Assembly: GCF_000422325.1 (NCBI RefSeq)
Contig: NZ_KE383818.1
Span: 774,590-838,589 of the forward strand
Source of the DNA: Marinospirillum minutulum DSM 6287
GTDB lineage: Bacteria > Pseudomonadota > Gammaproteobacteria > Pseudomonadales > Halomonadaceae
Reading direction: 5' to 3'
DNA length: 64,000 nucleotides
The notes below the pieces were generated by a model. That model did no database searches and had not been told where the DNA came from. It was given only the letters and a program-made list of their open reading frames with translations. Below are positions 1-8,513 of this stretch, in pieces. Both the position numbers and the translations under genes were made by a program. Within the stretch, counting starts at the first letter, position 1. Each line of letters starts with the position of its first letter.

Positions 1-15
1 GGCATTAAGATTCAT
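1..15 (-). CDS. 5' end of a divergent gene, cut by the window edge
   Basis: On the minus strand an ATG (15-13) follows an AGGAG ribosome binding site (28-24) with 8 bases between them, and opens a frame of which only five codons (M-N-L-N-A) are visible. It is divergent from psrA and shares its control region. psrA neighbours lexA in pseudomonads, but I see no CTG-N10-CAG LexA box here, so lexA is not supported. The product cannot be identified. Confidence 0.5.
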
Positions 16-92
16 AAAGTTTGCTCCTAGTAATTAAGGATAGACGTGCCTTTCAGTCTAGCTTAGTTGGCACAGAATAGGTGGATGTTTTG

Positions 93-121
93 TTGACCTA
101 GACTTCTACTCGAAGGATAAT
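93..121 (+). promoter_or_regulatory. sigma-70 promoter of psrA
   Basis: A -35 box TTGACC (93-98) and a -10 box GATAAT (116-121) are separated by 17 bp. Transcription would start near 128, inside the palindromic PsrA-type operator. psrA translation begins at 153. Confidence 0.75.
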
Positions 122-125
122 GTTT

Positions 126-139
126 GAAACACCTGTTTA
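126..139 (+). promoter_or_regulatory. Predicted PsrA operator
   Basis: The sequence GAAAC-ACCT-GTTTA fits the known Pseudomonas PsrA consensus (G/C)AAAC-N2-4-GTTT(G/C), with only the last base differing. It lies directly downstream of the -10 box and covers the expected start site, the right place for autorepression. Autorepression of psrA is established in Pseudomonas; here it is inferred from the site. Confidence 0.75.
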
Positions 140-152
140 ACTTGGAGTAGGC

Positions 153-800
153 ATGGCACAGTCCGATACCGTTGTTCGAATTCTTGATACCGCTGAGGCG
201 CTTTTTGCTGAGAAGGGGTTTGCTGAAACCTCTCTGCGGGTTATTACTAGTCGTGCTAAGGTTAATTTGGCAGCGGTTAATTATCACTTTGGTTCTAAAA
301 AGGCGCTTATTCAAGCCGTTTTTGCACGTTATTTAGACCCGTTTTGTGAAGAATTCAATAAGGAATTGGCTAGCTTAGAAAAAAAATCGGAGGTGACGCT
401 AGAAGAGCTGCTAGAAGTTTTAGCGCGTTGCACTGTAAGTGTGCCAGCTACCAAAGGTAGTTTATCGGTATTTATGCGCTTATTAGGTTTGGCCTATACG
501 CAAGCCCAGGGTCACATGCGCCGCTACCTTCAAGAACATTACGGGCAAACCTTTTTACGCTTTACTAACTTATTAAAATTAAGCTCTGCCGATTTGCCTG
601 ATGCAGAGCGTTTTTGGCGCATTCATTTTATGTTAGGCGCGGTGGTTTTTACCATGTCTTCTTTAGATGCCTTACGAGACATAGCTTTAAGTGACTACAA
701 TGAAAAAACACGCATTGCTGATTTAGTTGCCCGTTTGCTGCCAGTAGTAACTGCAGCCATGCAAGCGCCAGTTCCTGAGCAGCCAGAGTTGGTACACTAG
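153..800 (+). CDS. psrA: TetR-family fatty-acid-responsive regulator PsrA
   Basis: This 215-residue TetR-family protein has its helix-turn-helix in the first ~55 residues (TSLRVITSRAKVNLAAVNYH, then FGSKKAL), which is close to PsrA of Pseudomonas as I recall it, including the A-V-N-Y-H-F-G recognition helix. PsrA binds long-chain acyl-CoA or fatty acids, represses its own gene and beta-oxidation genes, and in pseudomonads also affects rpoS. The rest is the helical ligand-binding and dimerisation domain. The ATG at 153 has a GGAG ribosome binding site five bases upstream. A matching promoter and PsrA-type operator precede it, so self-regulation is likely. Orthology is fairly secure; the regulon in this organism is unknown. 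Confidence 0.88.
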   Translation: MAQSDTVVRILDTAEALFAEKGFAETSLRVITSRAKVNLAAVNYHFGSKKALIQAVFARYLDPFCEEFNKELASLEKKSEVTLEELLEVLARCTVSVPATKGSLSVFMRLLGLAYTQAQGHMRRYLQEHYGQTFLRFTNLLKLSSADLPDAERFWRIHFMLGAVVFTMSSLDALRDIALSDYNEKTRIADLVARLLPVVTAAMQAPVPEQPELVH

Positions 801-806
801 TCAGTT

Positions 807-1310
807 ATGTCCGTTAGTTATTTACCTAGCTCTGAATGGTTAAAAGTCGATATTGCTAAGCAAACTTTAAGCTGGATGTCAGCTAAAAATGAATTGCTAA
901 ATGCTTGGCCTGTTGCTACTGGTCTAGCGGGTGCGGGCGAGCTAGAAGGTAGTGGTTGTACGCCACGTGGTTGGCATAGGATTAGAGCAAAAATAGGTGC
1001 AGGTGAAGATGCAAGGGCGGTGTTCCGAGGTCGTCGTCCAACGGGTGAAATTTGGTCAGCTGAGTTAAGTGCTCAGTTTCCTGAAAGGGATTGGATTCTA
1101 GGTCGAATTTTATGGCTGTGTGGCGAAGAAACGGGTTTTAATCGGGGTGGGAGAGTAGATACCCAGCGGCGCTTTATTTATTTGCATGGCGTACCTGATT
1201 CTAAACCCATGGGTGTGCCTACTTCAGCTGGTTGTGTGAATTTGTTGCCAGAGGCCATGTTAGAAGTTTTTGACTTGGTGCCAGTTGGCACCAAGGTTTT
1301 AATTGGCTAG
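807..1310 (+). CDS. L,D-transpeptidase (YkuD/ErfK family)
   Basis: This 167-residue protein is essentially one YkuD catalytic domain. The signature is in the C-terminal third: a histidine in Y-L-H-G-V-P-D followed about 16 residues later by S-A-G-C-V-N, with the nucleophilic cysteine. Family members form 3-3 peptidoglycan cross-links or attach proteins to peptidoglycan. Unlike periplasmic ErfK/YbiS enzymes it shows no signal peptide or N-terminal membrane segment, so either export is by an unrecognised route or the role is not classical wall cross-linking. It starts 6 bases after psrA and is probably co-transcribed, with only a weak ribosome binding site. Family is confident; substrate is unknown. 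Confidence 0.82.
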   Translation: MSVSYLPSSEWLKVDIAKQTLSWMSAKNELLNAWPVATGLAGAGELEGSGCTPRGWHRIRAKIGAGEDARAVFRGRRPTGEIWSAELSAQFPERDWILGRILWLCGEETGFNRGGRVDTQRRFIYLHGVPDSKPMGVPTSAGCVNLLPEAMLEVFDLVPVGTKVLIG

Positions 1311-1321
1311 TTTATTGTTTG

Positions 1322-3277
1322 TTAACACTTAAAGGCACTAACCTGCTGGCGCATTCTTTCTAGTTGGTTGCCCAATTCATTGGTTGCAGAAGTCGCTTGG
1401 TCTGCCATGGCATTTACTTTCAACCCTTCTTGCGATAGTTCTTGTAGCTTGTAATGCACTTCTTCAACGGCAGTTAGCTGGGCTTGGGTGCTTTGGGCTA
1501 TATCAGAATTCATATCAAAGACTAGGGTTAAATGCTCAGTCATTACGCCTAGCTCATGGCGTGTTTCACTAAGGCTAGCAAGGCTTCCTTGGCTACTTTT
1601 AGAGCTGATTTCCATTTGTTCGGCTACCTGCCCACTGGCTGTGCGTAGGTTGTCGATCATTTTTTGAATTTCAGATGTAGAGCTTTGGGTACGCTGGGCT
1701 AGCTGGCGTACTTCATCAGCAACCACGGCAAAGCCTCGGCCATGTTCACCCGCACGGGCGGCCTCTATAGCGGCGTTAAGTGCTAAGAGGTTGGTTTGTT
1801 CAGAAATGCCACGAATAACATCTAAGACATGCAAAATATCGTCGCTATGTTTAAGTAGGCCATCTATCCGACTGCGAGCTGTAGTCATTTCTTCTTCTAG
1901 CTTGGCTAGGGCTTTATGGCTGCTGTCAAGGCGGTCTTCAGCTTCAACAAGAATGGTGCGGCCTTGGTCTGAATGTTGACCTGCTTCCATTGCTTTATCT
2001 GATATTTGCGAAACACTTTGGGTAATGCTTTGCATCACCTGTTCGATAGCTTCTACTGAGCGTTGTTGGTGATGGAAGGAGTCGGTGGCTAGCTGGGCAC
2101 CCGCTTGTAGTTGCTCAGCAAGTTCATCGGTTTCTTTGGTGGCCTGCATAACTTCGCGTAGGGTGCTGCTAATGCGTTCCATTAATTGATTAAGCTGCGA
2201 GGCTAGGTCACCAATTTCTGCTTGGTCTGAGGTTTTAAAGCGTGTTTGTAAATCTAGCGAGCTGGCAGTGGTACGAATTTGTCTGCCTAAATCGGCTAGG
2301 GGTTTAATCATTAAGCGAGTCATAAGAAAAAGAATAGCCATTCCCGCCAGTATTAAGAGACTACCTAAACCGAGTGCAACCCACTGGTTTTTACGTATTT
2401 GGCTTTGTATTTCGGCTACAGGCATTTGAGCAATTAAAAAACGCTGTAGGCTAGGTATCCATAAAGAACCAACAAAGTGTTCTTCACCATCCCAATTGGC
2501 ACGCAAAATTAATGTTTGTCCCCCAGTGTTACTGAGTAAGGCTGGGGCTTTTTCTAACTGGCTGATATTAAGTTTACCGGCTAGCGCTGGGTCGGGGTGA
2601 ACATCGGCTAGGCCCTTGGGTAGTACAAGCATTACTCGGCCTTGCTCACCTATGCGGTATTGACTGATGCTATTTGAAATAGCAGCCATATCTATGGCAC
2701 CACCAGCAACAACGAGAGGCTGACCTTGGCTATTTTTAGCCTTGCTACTGTAGTTAACAAAAATACGTAATGCATCGCCACCAAAGGCATTGGTGTCTAA
2801 ATTAAGTTCGTAGGGTTGGTTGGTTTTTAGGTAGTTAAAGAACCAGCTATCATCTGAGTTGCTGCTGGTCATACTACGCCAGTTTAGCTGGTCATTTTCG
2901 TAATGATGATAACGTGTATCTTGAAAGTTATTTGTGGCAATAAAAACGCCTGAAGCGCCAGTAGATAGACGTACTTGAGCCATTAGCTGAGCAATTTGCT
3001 CTAGTTCATTTTCAGGTGTGCCGCGTTTTACCCAGTCGAGTAGGCTTGGGTTTTGGGCTAGGGCTTCTGAACCCGCTAATGCGGTATTAAGTTCGGCTTG
3101 AATACCGTTAACAACAGAATGAAGCGCGGTGGGAAGTTCGTGTTTTTCTAAGCGTTCTAGCTGGTCCTTTTCAGCCAGGTAAGACTGTAAAAATATAACT
3201 AGAATTAAAGCAGTTAGAAAAATAAAGGCTGAACCGAAAAAGAGTCTGGTTGGTAAAGAAAGGCGATTCCAAAACAT
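1322..3277 (-). CDS. Methyl-accepting chemotaxis protein with large periplasmic sensor
   Basis: This is a 651-residue transmembrane chemoreceptor. A membrane helix lies at about residues 10-32, followed by a ~270-residue periplasmic domain of dCache size and layout, a second helix near 300-322, a HAMP linker, then the long cytoplasmic coiled coil. The hairpin tip is clear ([20 protein letters not shown], then [14 protein letters not shown]) and would bind CheA/CheW. No C-terminal pentapeptide for CheR tethering is evident. The ligand cannot be read from sequence. It is downstream of, and in the same direction as, ilvE, with a perfect inverted repeat in the gap before it. Confidence 0.92.
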   Translation of the reverse strand: MFWNRLSLPTRLFFGSAFIFLTALILVIFLQSYLAEKDQLERLEKHELPTALHSVVNGIQAELNTALAGSEALAQNPSLLDWVKRGTPENELEQIAQLMAQVRLSTGASGVFIATNNFQDTRYHHYENDQLNWRSMTSSNSDDSWFFNYLKTNQPYELNLDTNAFGGDALRIFVNYSSKAKNSQGQPLVVAGGAIDMAAISNSISQYRIGEQGRVMLVLPKGLADVHPDPALAGKLNISQLEKAPALLSNTGGQTLILRANWDGEEHFVGSLWIPSLQRFLIAQMPVAEIQSQIRKNQWVALGLGSLLILAGMAILFLMTRLMIKPLADLGRQIRTTASSLDLQTRFKTSDQAEIGDLASQLNQLMERISSTLREVMQATKETDELAEQLQAGAQLATDSFHHQQRSVEAIEQVMQSITQSVSQISDKAMEAGQHSDQGRTILVEAEDRLDSSHKALAKLEEEMTTARSRIDGLLKHSDDILHVLDVIRGISEQTNLLALNAAIEAARAGEHGRGFAVVADEVRQLAQRTQSSTSEIQKMIDNLRTASGQVAEQMEISSKSSQGSLASLSETRHELGVMTEHLTLVFDMNSDIAQSTQAQLTAVEEVHYKLQELSQEGLKVNAMADQATSATNELGNQLERMRQQVSAFKC

Positions 3278-3297
3278 GTGAGTTTATTCCTTGGTTT

Positions 3298-3335
3298 CTT
3301 ATAGTTACCCTGTAAATTGCAAGGGTAACTATAAG
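3298..3335. repeat. Perfect 14-bp inverted repeat between ilvE and the chemoreceptor gene
   Basis: Arms 3298-3311 and 3322-3335 are exact reverse complements (CTTATAGTTACCCT and its complement) with a 10-base loop. No uridine run follows on the minus strand, the direction of both flanking genes, so a standard rho-independent terminator is doubtful. It could instead stabilise the ilvE 3' end or act as an operator for the chemoreceptor gene. Confidence 0.6.
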
Positions 3336-3365
3336 TTTAAAACATTTTATAACCAAGAAAAATAA

Positions 3366-4367
3366 CTACAATATGCGTTGTAACCAGCCGTGTTTATCTT
3401 CTGCTTTACCCCATTGAATGGCATTTAAAGTCTCGCGTAGTTTAACCACAGTTTTACCTATACCGCCGTTACCCACTGGGTATTCTTTGCCGTTATGAAT
3501 CAGTGTACCAACGGGGGTAAGAACAGCAGCAGTACCCGATAAAGCGGCTTCACAACCCGGTTTAGCTGCTCTTTCTAGAAGTTCAGTTACGCTTAGCTGG
3601 CGTTCAGAGACAGTCATACCCAAGTCTTTAGCTAGAGTAAGAATAGTGTCGCGAGTTACGCCGTGTAGGAAGCTTTCATCTAGGGCTTTGGTAATAATTT
3701 CGTTGCCATCAATTAGTAGAAAGTTAGCTGCACCGGTTTCTTGTACGTCGCCATTAGGGCAGAAAAGCACTTGATCGGCTTGTACTTCTTGCTTGGCTTT
3801 TAAAATGGGTTGTAAGGCACTGGCGTAGTTACCACCACTTTTAATCATGCCCATGTGGGGTGCACAACGCATACCGTTTTCTTCTAGCAACAAGCGCAAA
3901 GCTTGGTCGCCACCTGCAAAGTAATCACCCACGGGGCTAACCAAAACGTAGAAGCAGGAGGTGACTGAAGGCGCTGCTGCTTTACCTACCGCCGCCTCAG
4001 TACCGATATGGGTGGGGCGAATGTAGAGTGAGCCGGGGGGGGCAGGAACTTCATCAGCAAAGCGGGCAACGGTTTGCCTAATCATGTCTGCTGCTTTAGC
4101 AATATCGAGTTCTGGCAAAGCAAGTAGGCGGGTGCTTTGTGCCATACGTGCTAGGTTTTTATCCATGCGAAAAACATTGACGGAACCATCTTCGTGGCGA
4201 AAAGCTTTTAAGCCTTCAAAGCAGGTGCTTGAGTAGTGAAGCACATGCGCACCTGGGTGAAGGGTAAGGCGATCGCTGGGTACCATTTCTACTGGACTCC
4301 AACTTTTACCATCGAACCAAGTAATTGCCATTTCAGGCATAAAAACCGTACCAAATGCAGTTGCCAT
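3366..4367 (-). CDS. ilvE: Branched-chain amino acid aminotransferase
   Basis: This 333-residue fold-type IV PLP enzyme interconverts branched-chain amino acids and their 2-oxo acids using glutamate/2-oxoglutarate. The PLP lysine is K176 in G-M-I-K-S-G-G-N-Y, and the Q-E-T-G-A-A-N cofactor segment follows at about 209-215. The longer N-terminus and the C-F-E-G-L-K-A-F-R motif resemble the BCAT subgroup shared with eukaryotes more than E. coli IlvE. An AAGGA ribosome binding site lies nine bases before the ATG. It is the last gene of a likely phosphatase/DUF3334/ilvE run on the minus strand. No valine or isoleucine synthesis genes are nearby. Confidence 0.9.
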   Translation of the reverse strand: MATAFGTVFMPEMAITWFDGKSWSPVEMVPSDRLTLHPGAHVLHYSSTCFEGLKAFRHEDGSVNVFRMDKNLARMAQSTRLLALPELDIAKAADMIRQTVARFADEVPAPPGSLYIRPTHIGTEAAVGKAAAPSVTSCFYVLVSPVGDYFAGGDQALRLLLEENGMRCAPHMGMIKSGGNYASALQPILKAKQEVQADQVLFCPNGDVQETGAANFLLIDGNEIITKALDESFLHGVTRDTILTLAKDLGMTVSERQLSVTELLERAAKPGCEAALSGTAAVLTPVGTLIHNGKEYPVGNGGIGKTVVKLRETLNAIQWGKAEDKHGWLQRIL

Positions 4368-4401
4368 GCTGTGTGTTCCTTAAAAATTTGGAGATTACTT
4401 A

Positions 4402-4893
4402 TTAAATGCCTAGGTCGTTCATTAGGTCATCGTGTTGATTGCTTGATGAGCTATCACTGCTTGGTTTGTCTGTTGGACGTGCATTTTCAGCAAGAATGTC
4501 ATCAGGGTTTTCTAACTCGGCTTCGTCAAAGTCGTGTAGTTTAATAAATTCAGTTTTATCCATGGATAATTCTAGATAAAAAATATTGTTTTTAGCGGTA
4601 TTAAAAGTAACACGACGCGACTGGGGTTGGTCTAGCGTGGTGTTTACAGAAATTTGTACCTGCTTATTAATTGCCATCATCTTAGGTTGGCTTTGGGTGA
4701 TGGAGGTTTTTAATTGGTGGCGAATTTTATTGGTAAAATCGCCAACTATCTGGTTCATAATTTCACCCATAACATTACCCACTTCATCGGCGGTATGGAA
4801 TAGGGCGAGTTCATTTTCTGGCATACCCATACTCAGCAGATAATTGCGGTAAATCTCCATGGCTGATTCGGCAGTAAAGTTAATTATCACCAA
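4402..4893 (-). CDS. DUF3334-like (CheX-like) protein, apparently missing its N-terminus
   Basis: The readable product is about 163 residues from a TTG (4893-4891) or the adjacent GTG. It contains E-V-G-N-V-M-G-E-I-M-N-Q-I-V-G-D-F and R-R-V-T-F-N-T-A-K-N-N-I-F-Y-L-E-L, which I recognise as the core of DUF3334 proteins of vibrios and relatives, CheC/CheX-like proteins of roughly 230 residues. The same frame stays open upstream of the TTG and still looks like family sequence (I-G-C-F-V-L-F-D-G-G-F-S-G-L), but has no ATG and meets a stop inside the end of the upstream phosphatase gene. About 60 N-terminal residues therefore seem missing. The C-terminus (130-163) is acidic and serine-rich. It may be translated from TTG by coupling, or be a decaying gene. 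The function is unknown. Confidence 0.6.
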   Translation of the reverse strand: MVIINFTAESAMEIYRNYLLSMGMPENELALFHTADEVGNVMGEIMNQIVGDFTNKIRHQLKTSITQSQPKMMAINKQVQISVNTTLDQPQSRRVTFNTAKNNIFYLELSMDKTEFIKLHDFDEAELENPDDILAENARPTDKPSSDSSSSNQHDDLMNDLGI

Positions 4894-4928
4894 GCCTGAA
4901 AAGCCACCATCAAAAAGTACAAAACAGC

Positions 4929-6908
4929 CTATCTGCTTAGCCCCGTTGCGTTGTCACTGACTTCAACTAGTAGGTAGGGTGTAGCATTCGAGTTTTCAGT
5001 CTTTGCACTATTTTTTTCTGGTAACCTACCTTCAAGTTTAAGCTGTAGGTAGTTATCATCATTTAGGTTGTTGATTAATAAATTGGCTTCTATTACCTTT
5101 TCTACTAGCTGGTGTATTAAAGTAAAAACACACCGTCTTATTGGCTGACTTAACCCCTGTGCCTGCATAAACTCATTGCATAAGGCTGCTAGCGATTGCT
5201 GGGTTATTTTTTCACCATAAACCTTCATTTGCCATTCAAAAGGGGTGGTAAAACCATCGATTAGTAGGCTTTTATGATTGCTAAATAGTGGCTCACTAGT
5301 AATTTTATTAAAGTCTATTTGGCAGATAGAAATATCATCGTCTGGTTCATCTAGCTGAGCAAAGTTAAGTACGCTATTTATAAGATTATTTAAAGCATTA
5401 TTTTTTGTTGGATGCTGCAAAGCATGAATTAACTTTTTATAACCAAAGGCTTTTTGGTCTGGGTTTTCTTGTTCTATTAGGCCATCTGAATAAAGAATTA
5501 ACTGCCCTTCTTGGGGAAGGGGCAGTGTTTCTGGGCTGGATTCAAAAAGGGTTTCATCAAGAATACCTAGCGCCATGTGTTTCGAGTTAAATTTTTCTAT
5601 TAACTGCCCTTCAGAGTTCATTAGAAGGGCAGCAGGCATAGCACCATTCCATATACTGACTTCTTGCTGGCTGGGGTTAATCTCAATAAGCAAGGCTGCC
5701 ACAAAGCGGTCATCGGGCAAGTCTCTAACTAGGTGCTTATTCATTTCGCTTAGAATAAAAGGCAGCTGGTAGCCTTTTTGAACCATGGCATTAAAAACGG
5801 AGATTACTGGCATTATAGTAATCGTGGCACTCAGTCCATGGCCTGTTGCATCGGCAACTAGAATAAACGTGCTTCCTGTTGGGGAGCGTTTAACTTGAAT
5901 TATGTCGCCACTGAAACGGCTAGATGAACAAATTTGGTAATTAATACCCGCTAGTTGATCCGTATTTTTAACTAAGAGATGACCATAAAGTACCTCGGCT
6001 GCCATGGCATTTTCTTGTTCAGTAAGGTCAATTGCCATTTCTAGCTTGTGGGTATAACCACTGATTGCCCTTGAAGAGCCTAGCAGGTTAAGCAGTAGCA
6101 CCAAGAGGCTATTAAGTCTTAAGCGTAGGCTAAGGTCATGGTGGGTAATTTCCAGTTTATTGAGCGGGTCACTTGTATTGCTGGTGAGTAAAAACTGCAA
6201 GGTTAGTAGCTTTTCGGTTTCAAGTTTTGCTGCTGGGTCGGTTTCACCAAACCAGTAAATTATTAATTTGGGTTGGTTGTTATCTGTTAAGTAGACACTG
6301 ATAAAATCGAAAGGCAGTGTTTTATGAATATCAATAAAAATACCTTGAATGTAGTCTTGCCAGTTGTCTAAACGAGTGTTTTTTATGACCAATTTGCTGA
6401 GAAGTTTGGCCTCAACTTCAAGCTGGCTTTTATCATTCAGCACCTGACCTAGCTGACGAGCTAGCGCACTAATATTGCTAAAGGCATCATTGAGTTCATT
6501 GAATATAAAGTTTAATTTGCTTGGGTTAAATTTCTGTAAATCTTGACCTGTCTGAATTTGGTTTATCTGCTGGCTAAAGTCTTCAATAGATAGGTTGATA
6601 CGGCGTATTGCAAAATGAGAAAAAATAAAGGCAATGGTAAGAAAAATAAAAGAATAAAGAACAAAAGCGCCAATGTAAGTGAGGCGAACTTCGCTAGTGA
6701 TGTTGGGAAGAGTAATTTCTGGACGTTTTTCAATCGGCAAGGCTTTTAATTGCTCAGCTAGATTGCTAGCTTGCTCAGCCATTAAGTTTTCATAGAGTAG
6801 CGATGAAATACTTGTTACACCAAGAAATACAATGGATGTGCTAAAGAAAACGGCTAAAAAGATAAACCACCGTAGGGTACGGATCTTTTGTAGTAGGAAG
6901 TTAATCAA
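4929..6908 (-). CDS. Membrane-anchored PP2C/SpoIIE-type serine phosphatase (RsbU-like), C-terminus possibly truncated
   Basis: This 659-residue protein has two membrane helices (about 13-35 and 75-99) flanking a short periplasmic loop, a HAMP-like and helical linker (100-320), a SpoIIE/PP2C domain (about 320-535) and a partial HATPase-like tail (about 550-659). Phosphatase metal-binding motifs are present: D353 in D-A-T-G-H-G, S-D-G at 474-476, and D-D-D-I-S at 523-527. Such proteins usually dephosphorylate an anti-sigma-factor antagonist. The tail carries an N-box-like helix and stops just after a G1-like D-N-A-T-G (652-656), so no G2 glycine box is present. The DUF3334-like gene then continues in another frame, suggesting a fused or deleted junction. 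No STAS partner lies nearby. Confidence 0.85.
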   Translation of the reverse strand: MINFLLQKIRTLRWFIFLAVFFSTSIVFLGVTSISSLLYENLMAEQASNLAEQLKALPIEKRPEITLPNITSEVRLTYIGAFVLYSFIFLTIAFIFSHFAIRRINLSIEDFSQQINQIQTGQDLQKFNPSKLNFIFNELNDAFSNISALARQLGQVLNDKSQLEVEAKLLSKLVIKNTRLDNWQDYIQGIFIDIHKTLPFDFISVYLTDNNQPKLIIYWFGETDPAAKLETEKLLTLQFLLTSNTSDPLNKLEITHHDLSLRLRLNSLLVLLLNLLGSSRAISGYTHKLEMAIDLTEQENAMAAEVLYGHLLVKNTDQLAGINYQICSSSRFSGDIIQVKRSPTGSTFILVADATGHGLSATITIMPVISVFNAMVQKGYQLPFILSEMNKHLVRDLPDDRFVAALLIEINPSQQEVSIWNGAMPAALLMNSEGQLIEKFNSKHMALGILDETLFESSPETLPLPQEGQLILYSDGLIEQENPDQKAFGYKKLIHALQHPTKNNALNNLINSVLNFAQLDEPDDDISICQIDFNKITSEPLFSNHKSLLIDGFTTPFEWQMKVYGEKITQQSLAALCNEFMQAQGLSQPIRRCVFTLIHQLVEKVIEANLLINNLNDDNYLQLKLEGRLPEKNSAKTENSNATPYLLVEVSDNATGLSR

Positions 6909-7011
6909 CAGAAGCTCCGCTTGGGTAAACTAAATAAGGGTTAATTATCCGTTGCTTACCTTCGCTTGTCCAATACTCTGCTGTTTAGAGACTGAGTCAG
7001 TTTGCCGCGCT

Positions 7012-7041
7012 ATAAAAAAGCAGCTTAAAAAAAGCTGCTTT
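7012..7041 (-). terminator. Rho-independent terminator of the SCP2 gene
   Basis: A 10-bp perfect stem (7017-7026 with 7032-7041) is followed on the minus strand by a run of uridines (complement of A7014-7019). It lies about 25 bases past the SCP2 stop codon and separates that gene from the downstream phosphatase operon. Confidence 0.85.
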
Positions 7042-7065
7042 AGGTGTTTTCTAACTATTTAAGGC

Positions 7066-7380
7066 TTAAACCGGGAAAAGTGCACTGAGTTTAGTTGCTA
7101 GCATCATATCGCCTTCAGCACGTAGTTTGCCTGCCATAAAGGCTTGCATACCATCTTCTTCGCCTGTTAAAACATCTTTTAGTGTTTCTTCGCTCATGAT
7201 GAGTGTAACGGATGGGTCATCGTGACTGCCTTCAGCAATTTCACACTGGCCATCTTTAATGACTAGATAGTAGTTCTTACCATCTTCTACATTGAACTGA
7301 AATACATCGTCCATGCCTGCGGCAGCAGTGGCATTAAATTTGTCCTTCAGTCCTTCAATAATTGCGTTAAGATCAGCCAT
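7066..7380 (-). CDS. SCP2 sterol-carrier-domain protein
   Basis: This 104-residue protein is a stand-alone SCP2 domain, a small fold with a hydrophobic tunnel that binds lipids or acyl-CoA. The family pattern is clear: V-Y/F-x-F-x-V-E-D-G near residue 28, D-P-S-V-T-L-I-M-S at about 55-63, and the closing G-K-L-R-A-E-G-D-M-M-L-A-T-K-L near 84-98. There is no signal peptide, so it is cytoplasmic. Bacterial members are commonly linked to lipid metabolism but their exact role is not known. It has its own terminator and is divergent from sohB. Confidence 0.88.
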   Translation of the reverse strand: MADLNAIIEGLKDKFNATAAAGMDDVFQFNVEDGKNYYLVIKDGQCEIAEGSHDDPSVTLIMSEETLKDVLTGEEDGMQAFMAGKLRAEGDMMLATKLSALFPV

Positions 7381-7466
7381 GGTTTTATCCTCTTTGTGAG
7401 CTGGTTAATGAGTTCAGCTTATTTCAAACGTATGTTTAATTCAAGCTTTTAATGGAGAATTTCTAA

Positions 7467-8489
7467 GTGTGGGAATTACTTGCTGAGTATGTGGGTTTTT
7501 TATTGAGAATAGTAACGCTCTTGGTTGCGCTAGTTATTTTGATAGTTAGTGTGACAGCCATTAAGCGTAGCCGTGAAGGCGATGAGCAGCTTCAAGTACA
7601 AGAGCTTAATGAACGCCAGCAAGATTTGCGCTTGTCGCTACAAGAGGAGTGGCTAGACAGCAAAGCTATAAAAAAGCTTCATAAAGAAAGAGAGAAAAAA
7701 GCTAAAGCAGATTTAGCTAGCCAATCTACTAGACCAAGAGTGTTTGTTTTAGATTTTAAAGGCGATTTAGATGCCAGTCAGGCACCTGTACTGGGTAGAG
7801 AAATTAGCTTGCTATTAGGTTTGTTACGCCCAGAAGATGAAGTGGTGGTGCGTTTAGAAAGTGCAGGCGGTTATGTGCATAGCTATGGTCATGCCACGGC
7901 ACAATTACAACGCTTAAGAGATAAAAACCTAGCTTTAACGGTTTGTGTTGATCGAGTTGCCGCTTCGGGTGGTTATATGATGGCTTGTACAGCCACTAAG
8001 CTGTTGGTAGCACCCTTTGCAATTTTAGGTTCAATAGGTGTTGTAGCTGAAGTACCTAATGTGCACCGTTTATTGAAAAAGCATGAAGTTGATTATGAGG
8101 TTTTAACCGCAGGTGACTATAAACGCACCTTAACAGTTTTTGGTGAAAATACGCCGGAAGGTAAACAGAAGTTTTTAGATGACTTAGAGCAAACACACCA
8201 GATGTTTAAGTCTTATGTAAAGCGTTGTCGCCCGCAATTAGCTATAGATAAGGTCGCTAAGGGTGAGGTTTGGTATGGTGAGCAAGCCTTAGCGTTGCAG
8301 CTAGTGGATGCTTTGCAAACTAGTGAGGCTTATTTGCTAGAACGTCAAGCTGAAGCAAGGGTATTTAAAGTGCGTTTGAAAAAGCCTTTGAACTTCACCG
8401 AAAAAATTGCTGGCTCAACAGCGGGTATTTTAGAGGGGCGCTTGCTAAGTTGGTGGCCTAAGCTACAAGCCACCTTCTTTCATCGGTAG
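7467..8489 (+). CDS. sohB: Inner-membrane serine peptidase SohB (S49 family)
   Basis: This 340-residue protein matches SohB in length and layout. An N-terminal membrane helix (about 10-30) is followed by a charged coiled stretch and an S49 peptidase domain (about 90-310). The nucleophile is the serine in A-A-S-G-G-Y, and the catalytic lysine is expected in G-D-Y-K-R about 50 residues later, giving the Ser-Lys dyad of the SppA/SohB family. SohB is a periplasm-facing signal-peptide-peptidase-like enzyme. The start is GTG at 7467, with a GGAG ribosome binding site near 7453. It is a single gene convergent with the ArsR regulator, whose end lies 24 bases away. Confidence 0.9.
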   Translation: MWELLAEYVGFLLRIVTLLVALVILIVSVTAIKRSREGDEQLQVQELNERQQDLRLSLQEEWLDSKAIKKLHKEREKKAKADLASQSTRPRVFVLDFKGDLDASQAPVLGREISLLLGLLRPEDEVVVRLESAGGYVHSYGHATAQLQRLRDKNLALTVCVDRVAASGGYMMACTATKLLVAPFAILGSIGVVAEVPNVHRLLKKHEVDYEVLTAGDYKRTLTVFGENTPEGKQKFLDDLEQTHQMFKSYVKRCRPQLAIDKVAKGEVWYGEQALALQLVDALQTSEAYLLERQAEARVFKVRLKKPLNFTEKIAGSTAGILEGRLLSWWPKLQATFFHR

Positions 8490-8513
8490 AGTTTTTACCT
8501 TGGGCTAGGCGAG

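Noticed and set aside
1..60. Divergent gene at the left edge as lexA
   Set aside because: Only five codons are visible and no LexA box is present in the shared upstream region, so the pseudomonad psrA-lexA neighbourhood is not enough to name it.
3298..3335. Rho-independent terminator of ilvE
   Set aside because: The stem is excellent but there is no uridine run in the direction of ilvE transcription, so it is reported only as an inverted repeat.
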